From: Hydractinia symbiolongicarpus
Taxonomy: Eukaryota; Cnidaria; Hydrozoa; Anthoathecata; Hydractiniidae
DNA length: 64,000 bases
Assembly: GCF_029227915.1 (NCBI RefSeq)
Contig: NC_079887.1
Coordinates: 20,583,650 to 20,647,649, forward strand
Direction: 5' to 3'
Below are positions 27,601 to 42,400 of this stretch, piece by piece (the first letter of the stretch is position 1; every line of letters begins with the position of its first letter). The notes under the pieces are model-generated. The model searched no databases. It saw only the letters and a list, made by a program, of their open reading frames with translations, and had not been told where the DNA came from. Made by a program: the position numbers and the translations under genes.

Positions 27601-29785
27601 GCCTAAAAATTTTTCAGTTGCTTTGAATGAATCATGTGCGTAGCCTTTCATTATAATATATTTTCATAAAGGAAATTCTACCTTATTCTTCATTATTTGG
27701 GCAAAATCTATTTTTTTTATTTATCTAAATTTAGGAACTCTTAAAGTATAACTAATACAAATCCCATAACAACTTTCAAATCAAAAATTTTGTACACAAG
27801 TTATTTCTGGTTTGCACGAAATTGGCTCATCGGACGGTTAATCATGACGACTACGGTTTGACTAATAGAATTTGTGTCCGTCTTTTATTAACCCCTTGTT
27901 AAAGTTTGAATGTCTGAGAACACATATTTCGTACAAAGGGCAGTGACGAAAGGGCAGTGCACACTTATTACCCAAAACTTGCTTGAAAAAGCAATACGAC
28001 ACAAAAACGAAGACTCCAAAATACAAACATAGTATGTGCTTTTGGCAGACGAAACTCGCTTTCTTCTCTTCATAGAGTCAATTTTATTCTGACATTTATA
28101 ATCAACATTTATAAAGAAATATATATAGTTGTATTTTAATTTATTTCTCAGATATCGATGTGAAAAGATTAGACGTCGGAATTCCTAATTAGCTGCGCGT
28201 GTTCTGAAACAACTAACCGTGGAAGAAATGCTTGTAAAACACAGAACAGACTCGCTTGGATGGCTCGATAATTTCGTTGACAATATATCATTATTTCGTT
28301 GATAATATTTTGAAAAAAATCACTGTGTGGTGGATATATCATAATGAATTGTTGATATTATGAGCTTGTGTAAGACGGCATACATGCTAGACATCATATA
28401 TCGTATAATGATATAAACGACTCGTTGAATATTGTTACATGTGAGCAACCATAGTCTGTGAAGATCTCGCTCTGTAACCAATATTTTATATTTAAGAAGA
28501 TTTTTTATTCGCGACTAAACCTAATGACATTATGAATCGATTTTTTATGTGTACTATATTACTACACGTGTTAACTCGCTAATTAAAAAAAATGAAATTA
28601 GATTGCTGCTTTTGAAGTGCCTGCATTTGATCTGATGAAAGTGGGACGGAGTTTGATAGCTCCTGACACTTGAAAAGAGGTAAGTATTTAGCAGCTTTAG
28701 ATTCGACAGACGTTCTTTTGAAGTGAATACTGATACCACAATTGCAAACGTAAGATGCTTTTAATAATTCAAAGTAGGATTGAAGATACTTGGGATTTTT
28801 TTGCATTTTTCTGCATTGCTAATTAATCTAAACGCTTTGAGAAAAAATAGTTTAACCTGGCTTTCTGATTTCACCCCGGAAAATAACATCTTCTACGCAC
28901 CATCAAAGATAACAAAAAGTAAAATACAATGAACTAATCACCTGAACAAACTACAAGGTATGTATTGAAAGCAGTAGTGACTCATAAGTTGACGACTGTA
29001 CGCAATTCGGAGTTGAGAAGACAGGTAGGGGTGAATCCACATTCTTCATAAGAGTGTATTGGCGATGCCCAAACAATACTATTTTTTTAACTCTCCTGCC
29101 CGTTTACCATACACGTTTGGAATTGTCAATCACATTTTATTAAAACACAAAAACAGAGCGCCTAATGAATAAATAAAAATAATAAATCTGATTGGCTAGA
29201 CTAAATCTTTCCAGTATCCAGTATGTACATTCGAAAACAGGGAATTTAAGGTTTTTTTAACAAGGCGTACAAGTAAAAAACAACTGAAATATTTACACAG
29301 ATGTTACGTTACACAGCACAAAATACGTTCTGCTATTTGTCCGTTTTTTAAACTACTTTTTGAAAGTCCAGTGTATAGCTGTTTTAGAGGGATAAAAAAG
29401 TAAAAAAAAAAAAAAAAAAAATCAATTCATGTTCGTGGTTTATTTGCATGAAATAAAAATAACATAAAAATATCATATTAGTAGCTGTCAAAATAATTTA
29501 CATCCTTAAATTTACATCAAAAAACTAAAACTCAGACCATTTAATATACAAAATGATGGAAAAAACTTTCATGCGAATTATGAGGATATAAGATGCAACC
29601 ACTGTGTGTCTTCTAAAATATCACAAAATCAGTCTTTTTGAAGTAACATTGTCATCAATTCAGGTAAACGAAAACGTTGTCAAAATACGCCCTCCGTCTG
29701 ATACGAATTACCTTGTTCTTTACTGCAGCAGATTGCTCTGGTATTATTTATGATACCCATGATGGAGTGTGTTTGCAACGCAATG
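27601..29785. other. Intergenic between decayed elements and the AUTS2-like gene; no confident gene
   Basis: AT-rich. A minus-strand frame at 28579-28806 (75 codons, with YVCNCGISIHFKRTSVESKA) is mildly protein-like, but I recognise no family and no splice partners. A poly(A) run lies at about 29402-29421, and a TTTATT (AATAAA on the minus strand) at about 29441 could serve the AUTS2-like transcript. Confidence 0.4.
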
Positions 29786-30462
29786 TTACCTTTGAGCAGG
29801 AGTGTAGCGTGAATTATTAATACCGAATCCACTGGCCGTAGCGAAGGAAGAGCGGTTTACACGATACTCATGTCTCGGTGACACTCGGCTACTTTTGTCC
29901 ATGTCAAAGTATGTTTTTTCATAAGGCGATTCAATGGTCCGCAGTAACGTTTGATGCGCCGCTTCTCTCGGTGAAAGTCGACCTCGAGGTGGTGATGACG
30001 GCGGAACATGCTCGCGATAAAGCGTAGCTGGCCGTTCTCGCATGTGTAAATGTAAAGGATTGTCAAATGACATCAAATCACGTTGATATAAACTTGCTGG
30101 CATACGGCGTCTGTCAGGCGATTCGACAAATTCAGCACGACGAATATTATCGCTTAAAATACGAGCTTTTTCGTCATGTCCTATGGGAGGTGGTCTAGTG
30201 TAAGATTTTGACTTTGGCGATGGCAAACCAGCTACAGACTTTAATAAATGTTCGCGATAAGTTCCTAGGCTACCATATGATGAGTCATAGTCTGGTGTCA
30301 CATGATGACCACCGACATGTGAACGAATATTACGCTCGTCAGCTGTCGGCAGAAGTCGTTCTAAATTCGGTGCACCAGAACGGTAATGTGATGAATGTAG
30401 AATATCACCGAAATATGTTTCTTTTTCTTTCGGAAGTAACGCATTTGGGTGTGGGTTGACAG
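29786..30462 (-). CDS. AUTS2-like coding exon 10 (C-terminus)
   Basis: Acceptor ATTTAG (AG at 30464-30463); stop TAA at 29788-29786. Encodes residues from about 536 to 760, starting AVNPHPNALLPKEKE. It is rich in Arg, Pro, Ser and His with short repeats of the type SLYQRD/TLYREH, RRMPAS/ERPATL and SPPRGRLSPRE. Low complexity suggests disorder. It ends SRYTPAQR. Confidence 0.8.
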
Positions 30463-33400
30463 CTAAATATTAAAAAAAAATTAATATTGCTATGATAAGG
30501 GCGTAACACTTGGTTCAATAGCGAAGGCGTAATACAAATTGATTTTAAAAAGTTGTCGTTCACTCACAGTTTAAGACACCGTCACAAAAAACATGGTAAA
30601 GGAATGGTGACTGAGATAAATAACATTGATAATATCAGTAGACATCAGACGTCGTCTTTTTTCAGAGCGACGTATGGGCGACGTATTTTAAACGCACGGA
30701 ATTTGATAGAAAAGCGAAGTTCAAAAGAGTGTGAGTAGAAAAAAGAAATTACTGAATTTTTTTTCACCTGTTCTATGATGCACCGGATTGATCAAATCGG
30801 AGTGATGCATGGAAGGCAGTAGTTTGCGATGGCTTGAGTATAATTCGCTCTCAAATTTCGGTTGTTGAAAGGAAGAAGGTCGCGTCGCATGAAGCGATGA
30901 TGAGCCGGCCCCTTGAAACGCTTGAAAGCCACTGCGATGTGGACGATGATCGGGTGAAGGCTTTTGAAATCCAACTTTCTCAGTCTAAAACAATCATGTT
31001 ATAATACATTAACACTGCATCTAAGGTCCCAATATCCAAGCTCTAAGGTCTGGGAAGAAAAAAATACCTTTTGTTGAGTTTGGATAAAATGAGCTATTTG
31101 TACGTGCATCGATGCTCTGGATTTTTTGGCACGAATAATAGGTGGCTAAAAGCGAGAAAATAATTAATGAACAAAACTTATCAAAGAAAATTAAACAGAT
31201 TAAACAGCTGTAAATAAAAGTTTTTTAAAATACAAGTGTATACCGTACCTTAACAACAAGCGTGGAAGATGGTTGATGATGCATGTGTGGACCGGGTATT
31301 ATAAAAGGTGGAACGGCCATGCCAGGATAATACTACAAAAAAAAGAAAAGTTACATTATATCATCTAAGGTATAAACAATAGATCTTCTCAAACAAACAC
31401 AATATCTAATATAACTTCTAAATGTCATGTATAGTTCACACAGGTCGATATAAAAACTTTAAATTGACACACACTCGCAAAAAAAAACTAACAAAAACAT
31501 ACCATATGCGGTGGCAACGGTTGACCAGGGTAAGGGGGATGAAAATGTTGATGTTGATGTTGATGCTGATGCTGGTGTTGGTGCACATGTCGCGATTCTC
31601 GCTCCTTTGACGCGCTGTTAGTTTCTATGGTGATCGTCTCGTGACGCTTCTCGACGTGTCTATGTTTGCCGTCAACGTCGGCTTTATACTCTGAATCTAA
31701 ATAACAATCAAGCAAACCATTTTTAAAATAGTTATGGTTAAAAAAACATGGGGTCCAATCACAAATCAAAAAGTGTGTGTAATCTTTGACATTTTAAAAT
31801 TTCATGCAGAAATTTATTTTAAAGAAGATACACAAGCAAGAACTGATTTATCGTTTTGACATTTAGCACAACATGTGAATTACTTAGAAGATAAAAATAT
31901 ATGAACTTGAGTTTACAAAAAATTGTTTTAAATTCAGGTATACTCGATACAACAATGAGGCATGTAAAAAATTACCTTTTACAATGACGTGTTTGCTCGT
32001 CCCATCTCTTATCGGAATACGAGAATCTCCATCTGGGCTGGCGGAGACCTTTTGGAGCATTTCTGATGAAGTAACTGGTTTACTGAGTCTCATATTTGCA
32101 GGTGTGTCGAGTTTCATACCGACTGTATCGTCATATCTCATTGGAGATGACTTATCAAGCCGTAAGTTCGAGTTATCGAGTCTTAAGCCGAGAGATTTGT
32201 GCATGACCGGTTCTCTAATATCTTTACTGTGTAGCAGTTGAATGTGTGATGGTAGGTTATACGGACCGGTCAACCCTAATTCTGTTGTCTTTTCATCCGG
32301 TTTGGAAAAGTTTGATTCATGCTTAACGATTTCGTCGGAGTGTCGGAGTGGAGTAACACTATCTCGTTCTGACAAAAGAAATTTATTTATTTATTTATTT
32401 ATTTGAAATGTTATAAAATGACAGTTGACAAGAAGCAGACACCCGTACTCTTTTACTTTTAAACATGTCTTGAAAAATGCCATCGGGAAAAAGAAAGTAT
32501 TTAGTAGAAAAAAAATAGTCATTCTTTTAGAAGACAAATTGAATGCGTTTTTTCCACGTGTTGATAACTGAAGAACAGATTCTTTATTATAAAAATAAAC
32601 ACTTCCATTTATAAGCGCGTTACTCGTAAATGTCGCAAACTTACATTAACGGTGAGGTATTAGAAGTGAAAATAAGAAAAACAAAGATAAATAAAAAAAT
32701 ACAAACCTATTTTATCTTCTAAATTCACATCCTCTTCACTTTCTTCTTTCGTCTATAAATAGAAACAGTTGTTAAGTTAGAACGAAAGAATATAAAAATT
32801 AATAATAACACAGTGGTAAGAGAAATAAATTAAAAAATTGTTCGTGATTCTTTAAAGGGGATTCCTGTTAGCATAATAAATGCTACGCAAGTGCTTCTTC
32901 ACTGCATGTCTGCCATGTTTTCTGCAAATACTAAGTCAGCGTTACACATATATTAGACTTAGACACTTTATTTTACAGATGCACGAAGCCTTATGCATAT
33001 CTGGGTGTCTTTCTCTTTTTTCTAATGATAAATGACAACAGAAGGCTTGGAGGACGTGTCTTAACTTTTAGCATAGTAAAAATAGAATATCGAGCTACCT
33101 TCACTTTAACGGGTAGCGGTGAGACATTTTCTTTCCGATCCTCTAAATACTTCACATTAATGCTCGTATTTGGTGATTCCGCGTTATCAAGTGCGTCATG
33201 CGGCGTCAATGAATGTTCTTTCGATGTGTCTGGCGCGTAGTTAGAGTCCTATAACACAACAAGTGTGATATTTGAGATATTTAATATTTAATTTTTCACA
33301 TAAAATGCCGTCGTGCAACCTTCGTGCAACCTGTTAAAAGCGCTTTTTTATTTTATGACTATTTTACTATCTTCACTGATTTATTAAAAAGCCTGATAAT

Positions 33401-36400
33401 TGTAGGACGGCAAAATTCTTTGCACATTAGACGTGTATATGTGTTTCGAAGATAACCCGATAGAAATATTGGTGAAAAAAGATTGGTTTTGATGAACATA
33501 TAACAAAAAAAAATTAAAAATGATCGAAACATGGAAACGGTAATGAACAATGAAGTTCACCCCTGCAACACTGACTAAAAAATAGTAGGCCACTGGAATA
33601 CAATGCATTCCGATATTAAGCCAGCACAATGACGGATTAATTCTGCATTTGTTGTCAAGGGAACGGAATACATACACATACGACAGGATTTTTATGACAG
33701 GAAAATTATTTACGTTACATAATGAGTGTCGAAAAAGGGACGGCATTTATTTGCGCGTCACGAATGATGTGAAAAGTATCTTAACGAACTACTTAGTAAC
33801 CCAAAACCTTTTAAACAAAAGACCGCAATTGAATAAAAGAACAGAACTCTGATTTTAATTGAACATGTTTATAAAAACAAAATTTTCGTCCACAAAGATT
33901 TCTTCCGTGGAATCATCTAAAACAAACATGGTCAAAGCGGCCATTTTCTATAACGGACACTAGCACACGTTACGATGATTAAGTCCAAGTCAACCGTTTA
34001 TAGAAAGATCTTTACAAACCACACATCTACATGGGACATTTCTGCTCCGGCGTGTGTTCTGCATTGCCACGTTGAGCACGTGGTGTCTCAATTAGACAAC
34101 TGTCTAAGATATCAATCCTGTTCTTGTGATAAATGCTAAGCAGAAAGGATAGATTCACACTTTTATATTCTTTAAGACTCGGTTTGAACCCAACACCTCC
34201 CGTACTGAAACCGTAGCACAAGACTACCGGACTTTCTTGCAACAACAAACAGTATCCGCCTACTGTAAAAATTCAAAAATACATTACGGAGCACAGTTTA
34301 ATGTTTTTGATTTGACCTAATTTTAATGGCGGAAGATAAAATAGAGTCCTCTGGAAATGTTTTGATAACCTGACTACCATCAAAAACGAAGGTTGTAAGG
34401 TTAGGTATGTTTGGTATTTTCACAGACAGTGGGAATAAATGACGAAATCATTTATTGACCTTTTTAAATTGCATGTCAAAAGATGTCGACAAATTAATTA
34501 GTTGAATTGATGCCAGTCATTAGAGATTTTATATTGTATTAATTCTTCTTACCACCGTAGAAAGGTGTACCAACTTTGTACAGAAGCGTTGACAATAAGA
34601 CAAAAAAAGTTGTTTGGTTGTATGCAATAATTGGTTGTAAAAGACTTTTATAATCACTAACGTCGTTTTTAGCTCTAAATATCTATAGATTTTAGTTCGT
34701 TATATTTTTAAGATTTACGCAGAGCAAATCTCATAAAATCCCTTATACTGTCTCTTACACGACGGAAATATATAGTCATATAGTGACAATTTCTCTGTTA
34801 TGTAGGTATACAACAGACATACAAGTAATATTGACCATATTTTTATGTGAAAGCAGAAAATTACAACAACAAAAAAAACAAAAAAAACTTACCCCATCGT
34901 ACTTTTTTCTCTTTAATTTCTTCTTCGGTTTTAAAGTCCATTCTTCGTCATCTTCCTTCTCTTTCTTCTTCTTCTCGTTCTGCTTTTTCTTGGAACTTTT
35001 ACTGGAATAATTTCGTCGTAATGACGTCACTCTTTCGCTACTTGCTCTGCTTGCGAGGAACGAATTCTCTGGTCGAGTGGGGCCATCAGCCTGTCAACAA
35101 AAGCATGAATTATTAGCAGCGTGAAAAAACACCCTGCATGTAAACTCTGTTGGAATACATTACGTTAGGCAAAAAAAAAATGGACGCTCTAATCGAACAG
35201 TAAAAATGGACTTCAAGATAATTCTAATTTCAACTTTTACTTTTAGACGTTGCATTTTTTTTTTTTTTGTAAATATCCATGATTTTTTCATAATTGAACC
35301 GGATTTTTTGCCACTAGCCGTTTCAACATTGATAGAGTTGGGTACCAATGGGAAATGAAATTAATCCCCCTTTCTGAGCCTCCGTTTTAAAGTTATGTGA
35401 TCCCGAGCTATGAACATTAGATGGCATAACAAAATTTTAGCTTTTATTAGAACGTGAGCGCCTGTCGGGCTTGTAGGCTAAAAACAATCAAAAAAAAATT
35501 AAACTGAATATTTTAAATGATCATGTATAGCTAATTTCGCATACGAAAGAACTTAGAAGAGACATAATTTTGGTCTTTGATATTACCTGTTATATCGCGA
35601 GAAGACAGAACATATTTTATTAAAAATAGAGTATTTTGAGCTTTTTCAGAAAGTTCCGCTTGAGAAAAGATATTAAAAACCGAGGAGCATGGCCACATGT
35701 ACGAATTACATTGATGAACAATTACAACGATATTTGTTCCTAATTAACGTAACCACAACGAAGCTGATTAATTCTGATTAATTTTAATGCCTTATGCCAA
35801 AAACGATGGGCCACGGTAGAGGTTATTACGCTAAACTTTAATTCCAAAAAATAATATCAAACTGAAGAGTATTGCATCAGTATATTCACTTAAAAAAATC
35901 CAGATTCATGTATCTTTTATAGCAACGAGTCCAAGCTAAATGTTCTAATTCGTACTAAAGTCCAGACAAGAAATTTTCATTAGTTTCGCGAATTTTATGT
36001 TCACTGGGAAGAGATTTGGTTTTTCATAACATTAAAAATTCTATTTTTTTAAAAGTTGGCATTAGAAGAGGTCGAAATTCACTTTTGTCTATCGACCTTA
36101 AAACCTGTACAATGAAGCTTAATATTGCTAATTTGCCGTCGTTTGATCCTTCCAAAAAAAAAAAAAAAAAAAGTAACGTAGATTCATCAGAGAATATATA
36201 TGATTGGATAATTAACATAATGGTACGAATTGTGTGTCTTTAACTCAACAAACCTTCGCCTTTAATGAAGTGATGACAAAAAGTCACGGTTCAAAACTTC
36301 CGGGACGGGAGCGAATGGAATTCGATTTGTTTTTTGTTGTTGTGCGACTTTAGAAACAACGAATTTTTCTCATTGTAGCATCACAAACAGATATGGCTGA

Positions 36401-39400
36401 GATTTATTTACTTAGAATGCACCATTTCTTTACATTTTTCTGAAAGTTTATATTCTCAAAAAAGTTCTTTCAGACAATTAGCGACATTTACATCTCGTAA
36501 ATGTTAACTACGTTAAAGGCGTTTCTTATTACGATAAAAAAATTGAGGTTAAATGAGATTTTCTCGTATGGAACAACCCACCCTGAGTTTTTAAGAATTC
36601 CTCTTCGCAATGTGACGCTACAATACAGTTGATAAATGATTACGCAATATTTAAGAAAAACACGCTGGGAAAATTGACAGCTTATAAAAACAACGGATGT
36701 ATAATTAATAAAAGCTTTAAGATGCTAAAAAAAATTAAATCTTACGCGTAAGATCCTCCTAAAACCAAAACAAGAAATAAAAATATATTTACAATGAACA
36801 TAAAAATAAGAAATAGACAGAAAAAAAGATTCGCAACAACGGAATATCAAAATGGATAATTGTGTGGGTTGAATGCAAATAAAGGGAACTTAATCTGAAC
36901 TCTTAATTCAGTTTCTTCATTTCTTAAAATAAAATGATGTGATCGTCATTACACGAACAAATGACATCAAAATAATTCTGAGGTTGTAAACAATGGTGGC
37001 GACACTTCACATAATCTGTAGTGAGAACCGAACAGTCCCGCCCACACAGGTTCACATAATCTGTAGTGAGAACAGAACAGTCCCGCCCACACAGGTTCAC
37101 ATATTGATATTTTAACAGCAAACTAAAACCCTGAAGCAAAAATAATCTAGAACAATATTTTAATGGTATCTATATGCGATGCATATAGATACTAGCTATT
37201 GAATGTCCTAGGAATCATTTTTAGGTTTCCATGTGGAAAAGATTAAAAACAACCAAAGTTTCTCCATTATTATATTAGACGAAGCAAAAAGTTAACACGC
37301 CAAACTATTGCTATATTATAGGTGTTTTATTTTTCAGGCCAGAGTAATTCTCAAATATCTAAATAATACTAGAGGAGATTAGGCTAATATGAACGAATCG
37401 GGGATATAGGATGGACAAAACTTCAATGTTATTATTCACTCATTACAATCTTAACATAAATATGTTTTATTAAAAACGTTTATAAAGGCGAACCATTTAT
37501 ATCGTTCCGGGGGTAATGTTAATAAAAAATTCTCTTTGAGAAAACGAGATAGAACGCTAGACTTTACCTACAGGATTGAGCTAGCTATATAATCCTTCCC
37601 ACGCGAGGAGGTATCTTACAACATACCACAAGAGGTATTTATGTAGCTATGTAAAATGATGACTTGTTTTTATTTATAAACTGTATCAGGGATCCAAATA
37701 ATAGGTGCCCGTTTAGTAAAGCGGGAATATTATTTTCAATAAAGCGTTTGGTTTGTGCAGGTAAATATTTTTCTTCTTCTTTAGGAAACATATATTTTTA
37801 CAAAATATGTACAAAAAGGTGTACAAAATTTAAGTCAAGTTAAAACAAAACAAGAGAAACATTAATTATGATAAATGATAAAGTAAAAAAAAGTTTGCTT
37901 TTTGTTGTTGCCGCTAAGTTGTGCAAAAAAGATATACATCGCATTATGTGAAATACGAACAAAAACATTAAAATAGAGTTTTATTTTGAGTGAAAAATAA
38001 AAAACAAGCAAGGGGCTGGGAAATATTTCCTGGGGTAAAATATGTTATTAAAAAGTGTGTTGACATTTTTTTGTGACAGTTGTGTCAATAAGATTAGAGT
38101 AGCCGAAAGGAAACGATAAAATCGACATCTTAGCAACTTAAAGTTATTATAAACCAAAACCTCACCATGGCTTGTTTATTTCCCGCCTTAACCAGAAAAA
38201 ATAAGAAATTAACCCTAAAGATATTTCAAAAAAATCCAACGCTAGACATTTTATCATATTGTTGTAAAAAAATTATGCAGATAAGAAAAATTAAGTTAAT
38301 AAAAAAAACGCTGTGCTTGTCACCATGTAAAAATCAACACATGGACATTAATGACAATGACGAATATGAGAGTAACATAATGAAGCAATTAAATGGAATA
38401 CCTAGTTTAATTATAGGTTGCAATTTTCATCATTAGAGATTTCCATATGAATTTATGATTTAGTATAATTTGTAAACACGAATAAAGGCTTTATATTTAA
38501 AAGTTTAAAAGAAAGTTCGAATAAAACACGCTGGCCAAACAGTTTTACGAAGGTGATTGTAACGCTTGTTCAATATTTGTTTTAATAAGGTCTTTTATTG
38601 TGATTGATGAATCCATTTAATGGTAGAGAAGAAGGTCCACGTGTAAACTAATAGGTGAATGATTACACAAACTGGGTGATCACACAATTTATGCAAAAAA
38701 ATTAAAAATGTTTTGGGGAGATTAAAGATCTTACCATTTTAGAAGAAGAATTATTTTTAAAAGAATATAATTCCAAACATTTTTTAGGATTAACAGAGGA
38801 TGCGAGAGAGTTAAAATAATCTTTGATGGAAGAGGATTTAACAAATAAATTATGCATTGAAAAAAATTTTAACATCGTCGTAAAACTGAAAAAAATATAG
38901 CTAGGATTTTATAGGACATTTTTTTCTAATTTTGGATTTCTTAAATAATTTATAAGGATTTAAAGAAACAATATTTTACGGGAGTCTTGGCAATCCTACA
39001 CAGAAGAAGTGACTGAGCTAAGACAATCTTCTTTTATGATCCTTTTTTTATAAGACTGAATCTGAAAAATTAAACTTGTTTTCAAGTTCTTGTTGTTTTA
39101 ACTGCTTCTTTGAAGCAACGGTATTCCACACATGAATTTACATTCACTGGCTTCTGATAACTTCGTGACTTGCTTCCTTAACTAATTCTTCTAGATTAAA
39201 AATTAATATCGATTAAAAATAATAAAAAAAATGCAATATAAAAAAGTAAATGTTATACACAAAGCATACATATTACACCCACAACTTCGTACAGAATTAA
39301 TATAGAATCGATATATATTGATATAGGTTTGAGAAAGGGGTCCGTAAATTTATCTGGTCTGTAAAATCCCTCTTTAAGTTATTACCCATTATAAGCTCGA

Positions 39401-42400
39401 TATCCTGTGAGTTACAAACGTTACGTGTGCCGCTGATGTGACGTGCGACAATCACTTTATATCGTGCGTCACAAATTGTTACACGGTTTTTTTATAAACA
39501 AAAACAGTACTGACTTTTTAAAAAACTACTTGTACAAGGATCCAGTTGACGTAGAGTTAACACTTAAAAAAAAATTAATAATCCTGAGCGGAAACAAAAC
39601 AAGTATGGCTATAGTACATAGAAATTCCTTCTCCTTTTGTACAATATGTTTTTTGTTTTACGTCTTCAGTTTTATAACCTATAAATACATGCAGCTACTT
39701 CAACCTTTGTGTGTTACAACTTAAGAAACGGTTCTTTTGTGTCGGCAAAAAACAAACAGAAACACACAAACAGGAACACACAAACAATTTTAACCTAAAA
39801 TTCACAGTGCTGAGCATTGCAGGCACATGCTTAGCAATCGTAACCACAATACTGAGCGTTTATTCTGAGCACGAGGTTCCATTTTCTTTTTACTTTTTAG
39901 AAATATCACGTTTAAAGATGTTAAAGAGAAGTATATTTCATAAATGGTAGAGTGTGTGTATGACCGACGTTTTAATTACAGAATTACCTATTAAGACAAA
40001 ATTGTTGACAAATGTCATGGTAGGTAATTAACATCATTAGTGCAAAAAGATGACGATGTCAACTCTTGTCTGCAGGTATATTAAAGAATTGTCCATAATT
40101 GAAACGTGTAATTACATCAGTATATGTAAGGTAATTGATGGCGTTGATCATTTCCTGCCGCACACGTAACATAGGTGAACCTCAAATCTCACTCGAGCTA
40201 TATTGAAAAGAGCAGTTTTAGATGGTTTTTTAATGATATAAAAGCAACAATAACAACAACAATATATTGCTAACAACGAAAATGTCATTAATAAATAACA
40301 ACTAAAAATCTCAAAAATTCTCTTCGATATATTTATAGGAAAACAATGCAGGTGCTACATGGGAACACGCACAACGCGAAAAATCTGCGTCATCAAAAAT
40401 GTCTCGAGTTTTCGCTATTTTGTTCTTTTTAAAGTTCTCTCTGATCTTGCCCAATCAATCAATAATCAATAGTTATCATATAAAAATCAACACAACTTGT
40501 GAGGATTAAACAGTTGAACCTAATTGACAAAATGATAGACGAGTAGCTAGCTAAAATTATTTTAAATAAATTACCTTGTAGCTAGCTAAAAACTTTTCTC
40601 CATAGATCACTTTGCAGCTAGCTAAAATTATATCTTAATAAATCACTTTGTAGCTAGCTTATGTAGACCTGGCTATGCAAAAAAAACTTTATAAGCGAAA
40701 GGACTAAAGTAAGTTAATAAGACTAAAGTTTGGTTTCAAAAAAAACGTTATCTAGCTATAGTTGTTCTGTTTCATAATGGCATTCCTTCCGCAAAAGATA
40801 AAAGCTGAAAAAAAAAATTAATTTTGTAAATTTTTACCAATGGCCAAAAAGCTTGAAATGAAAATTAAATAAGAATATTATTTAAGAGAACTTGTAATCA
40901 TGAAAAGTTAGGCTTCTGTTTTCATTGTTTTTAAGAGTAGTTTGAAGGTGCATTGCAAATGCGGACAATAGCTGCGTAGAAAGGTAAAAAAAAACAGAAA
41001 AATAAACAAACAAACAATTACACTCTGACTAATGTGGACAAAAAATAACACACTGGCTTGCTATTCGTTTTATTTATAGATTATATAAACTTTAAGTTCG
41101 TATAAATAAACAAAACGCAATTAGCAAACACAAACAAATTCATTTCCTGTTCTTATTACACGAACAGATAAGGGAAGGGGTATCGACGTCATCTATTTAA
41201 CAACTGTTCATCAACAGAATGTTTAGATGTTACTCATTTTGCAAGTTCCTCAAAATGAAAAAGATTTGTGAAATACCAAGAAGCAACAACAACAACTGCT
41301 CACGGGGTGTATTCTGGTGCCGTTTTGACAAATTTGCTAGCTATTTCGACGATATCGGACAGATAAAATGGCAGTTTTGCGCTCCATTCCATCTATAATA
41401 GTTTTCTTCGCTTTTTAGGCTATTAGTTTGCTTTACATAGACAATAAATATTATAATTCAATTCCAAATACTCTTTTCTAAAAATGCTGAGGGTGTCACA
41501 GATTTAATACAGCAAAATCCGATTCCTGAAACCAAAGAAATTAACGAAAAAAAAAATTAATATAAAAAAAACGCAATTCGGGTGACGAAAGTTTTTTTTA
41601 TATAACATTAAAACCTTTTTCATATAATGAGAACATAAGCAATTTGTAGAGAACAAAAAAGAATTCTTAATCTTTGTTTCGTGTTCATGCGCTGGCATGT
41701 TAGTTCCATCAATCGCGTTTTCCAAAAGAATACCGTAAAAATGCAGTGTCTTTTATAAAAGGACAATCTAACAACGTGGTAGCGAAGTATTTTATAATTT
41801 CCGGTGCTTTGTATGCCGGATATGTGTGTTGACATCTTAGCATGAAAATATCTCTGACGAGTATACATTGACGAAATCTGTGGATGTTTCATGAAGATAC
41901 CTTCAAAGTTTTACCTTTTTTCAGTTGTTCTAAGTTGTGAGCTGGTCCTATGCGCATGCGTGCTAATTTACCCTTTATCTTCAAACTCTGGATTGTTTTT
42001 AATTTAAAAGATTGGTGTTACAAAATAAGGGTCGATGTTTTTGTTACAACGACAAGGAGTTGCAGAGAAAGCTTGACAGGAAGAAGTTTTGACTAATACG
42101 CATTGACGGTCCTGTCTGTTGCTAGATATACTTTTATTTTTTCGAATTCTAAAAGTTTCTTCAGAGAAACATATTTTCATGAATTAAATTGTATTTTAAA
42201 AAAAAACCGAAAGAACAAAAATGGTACCGATTACCCAGAAAATGGCGCTAAATACGTGAAACAGGAAACGTGCTTAAAAAATTCGACCATATTATTCAGA
42301 AAATCAAGAGAAATGCTGAACAAGATTCGAATTTTAAAAAGTTTTTGGGGCTAATTTATCCAGGGGGTAAATGTGTAAAACACTCAGGAAAAGGAACCCA

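Noticed and set aside
33384-33746. Minus-strand 120-codon hydrophobic frame
   Set aside because: It lies wholly within an AUTS2-like intron and has no recognisable features.
34181-34191. GGTTCAAACCG on the minus strand, resembling a tRNA B box
   Set aside because: No acceptable A box or cloverleaf was found at the right distance; at most a tRNA-derived repeat remnant.
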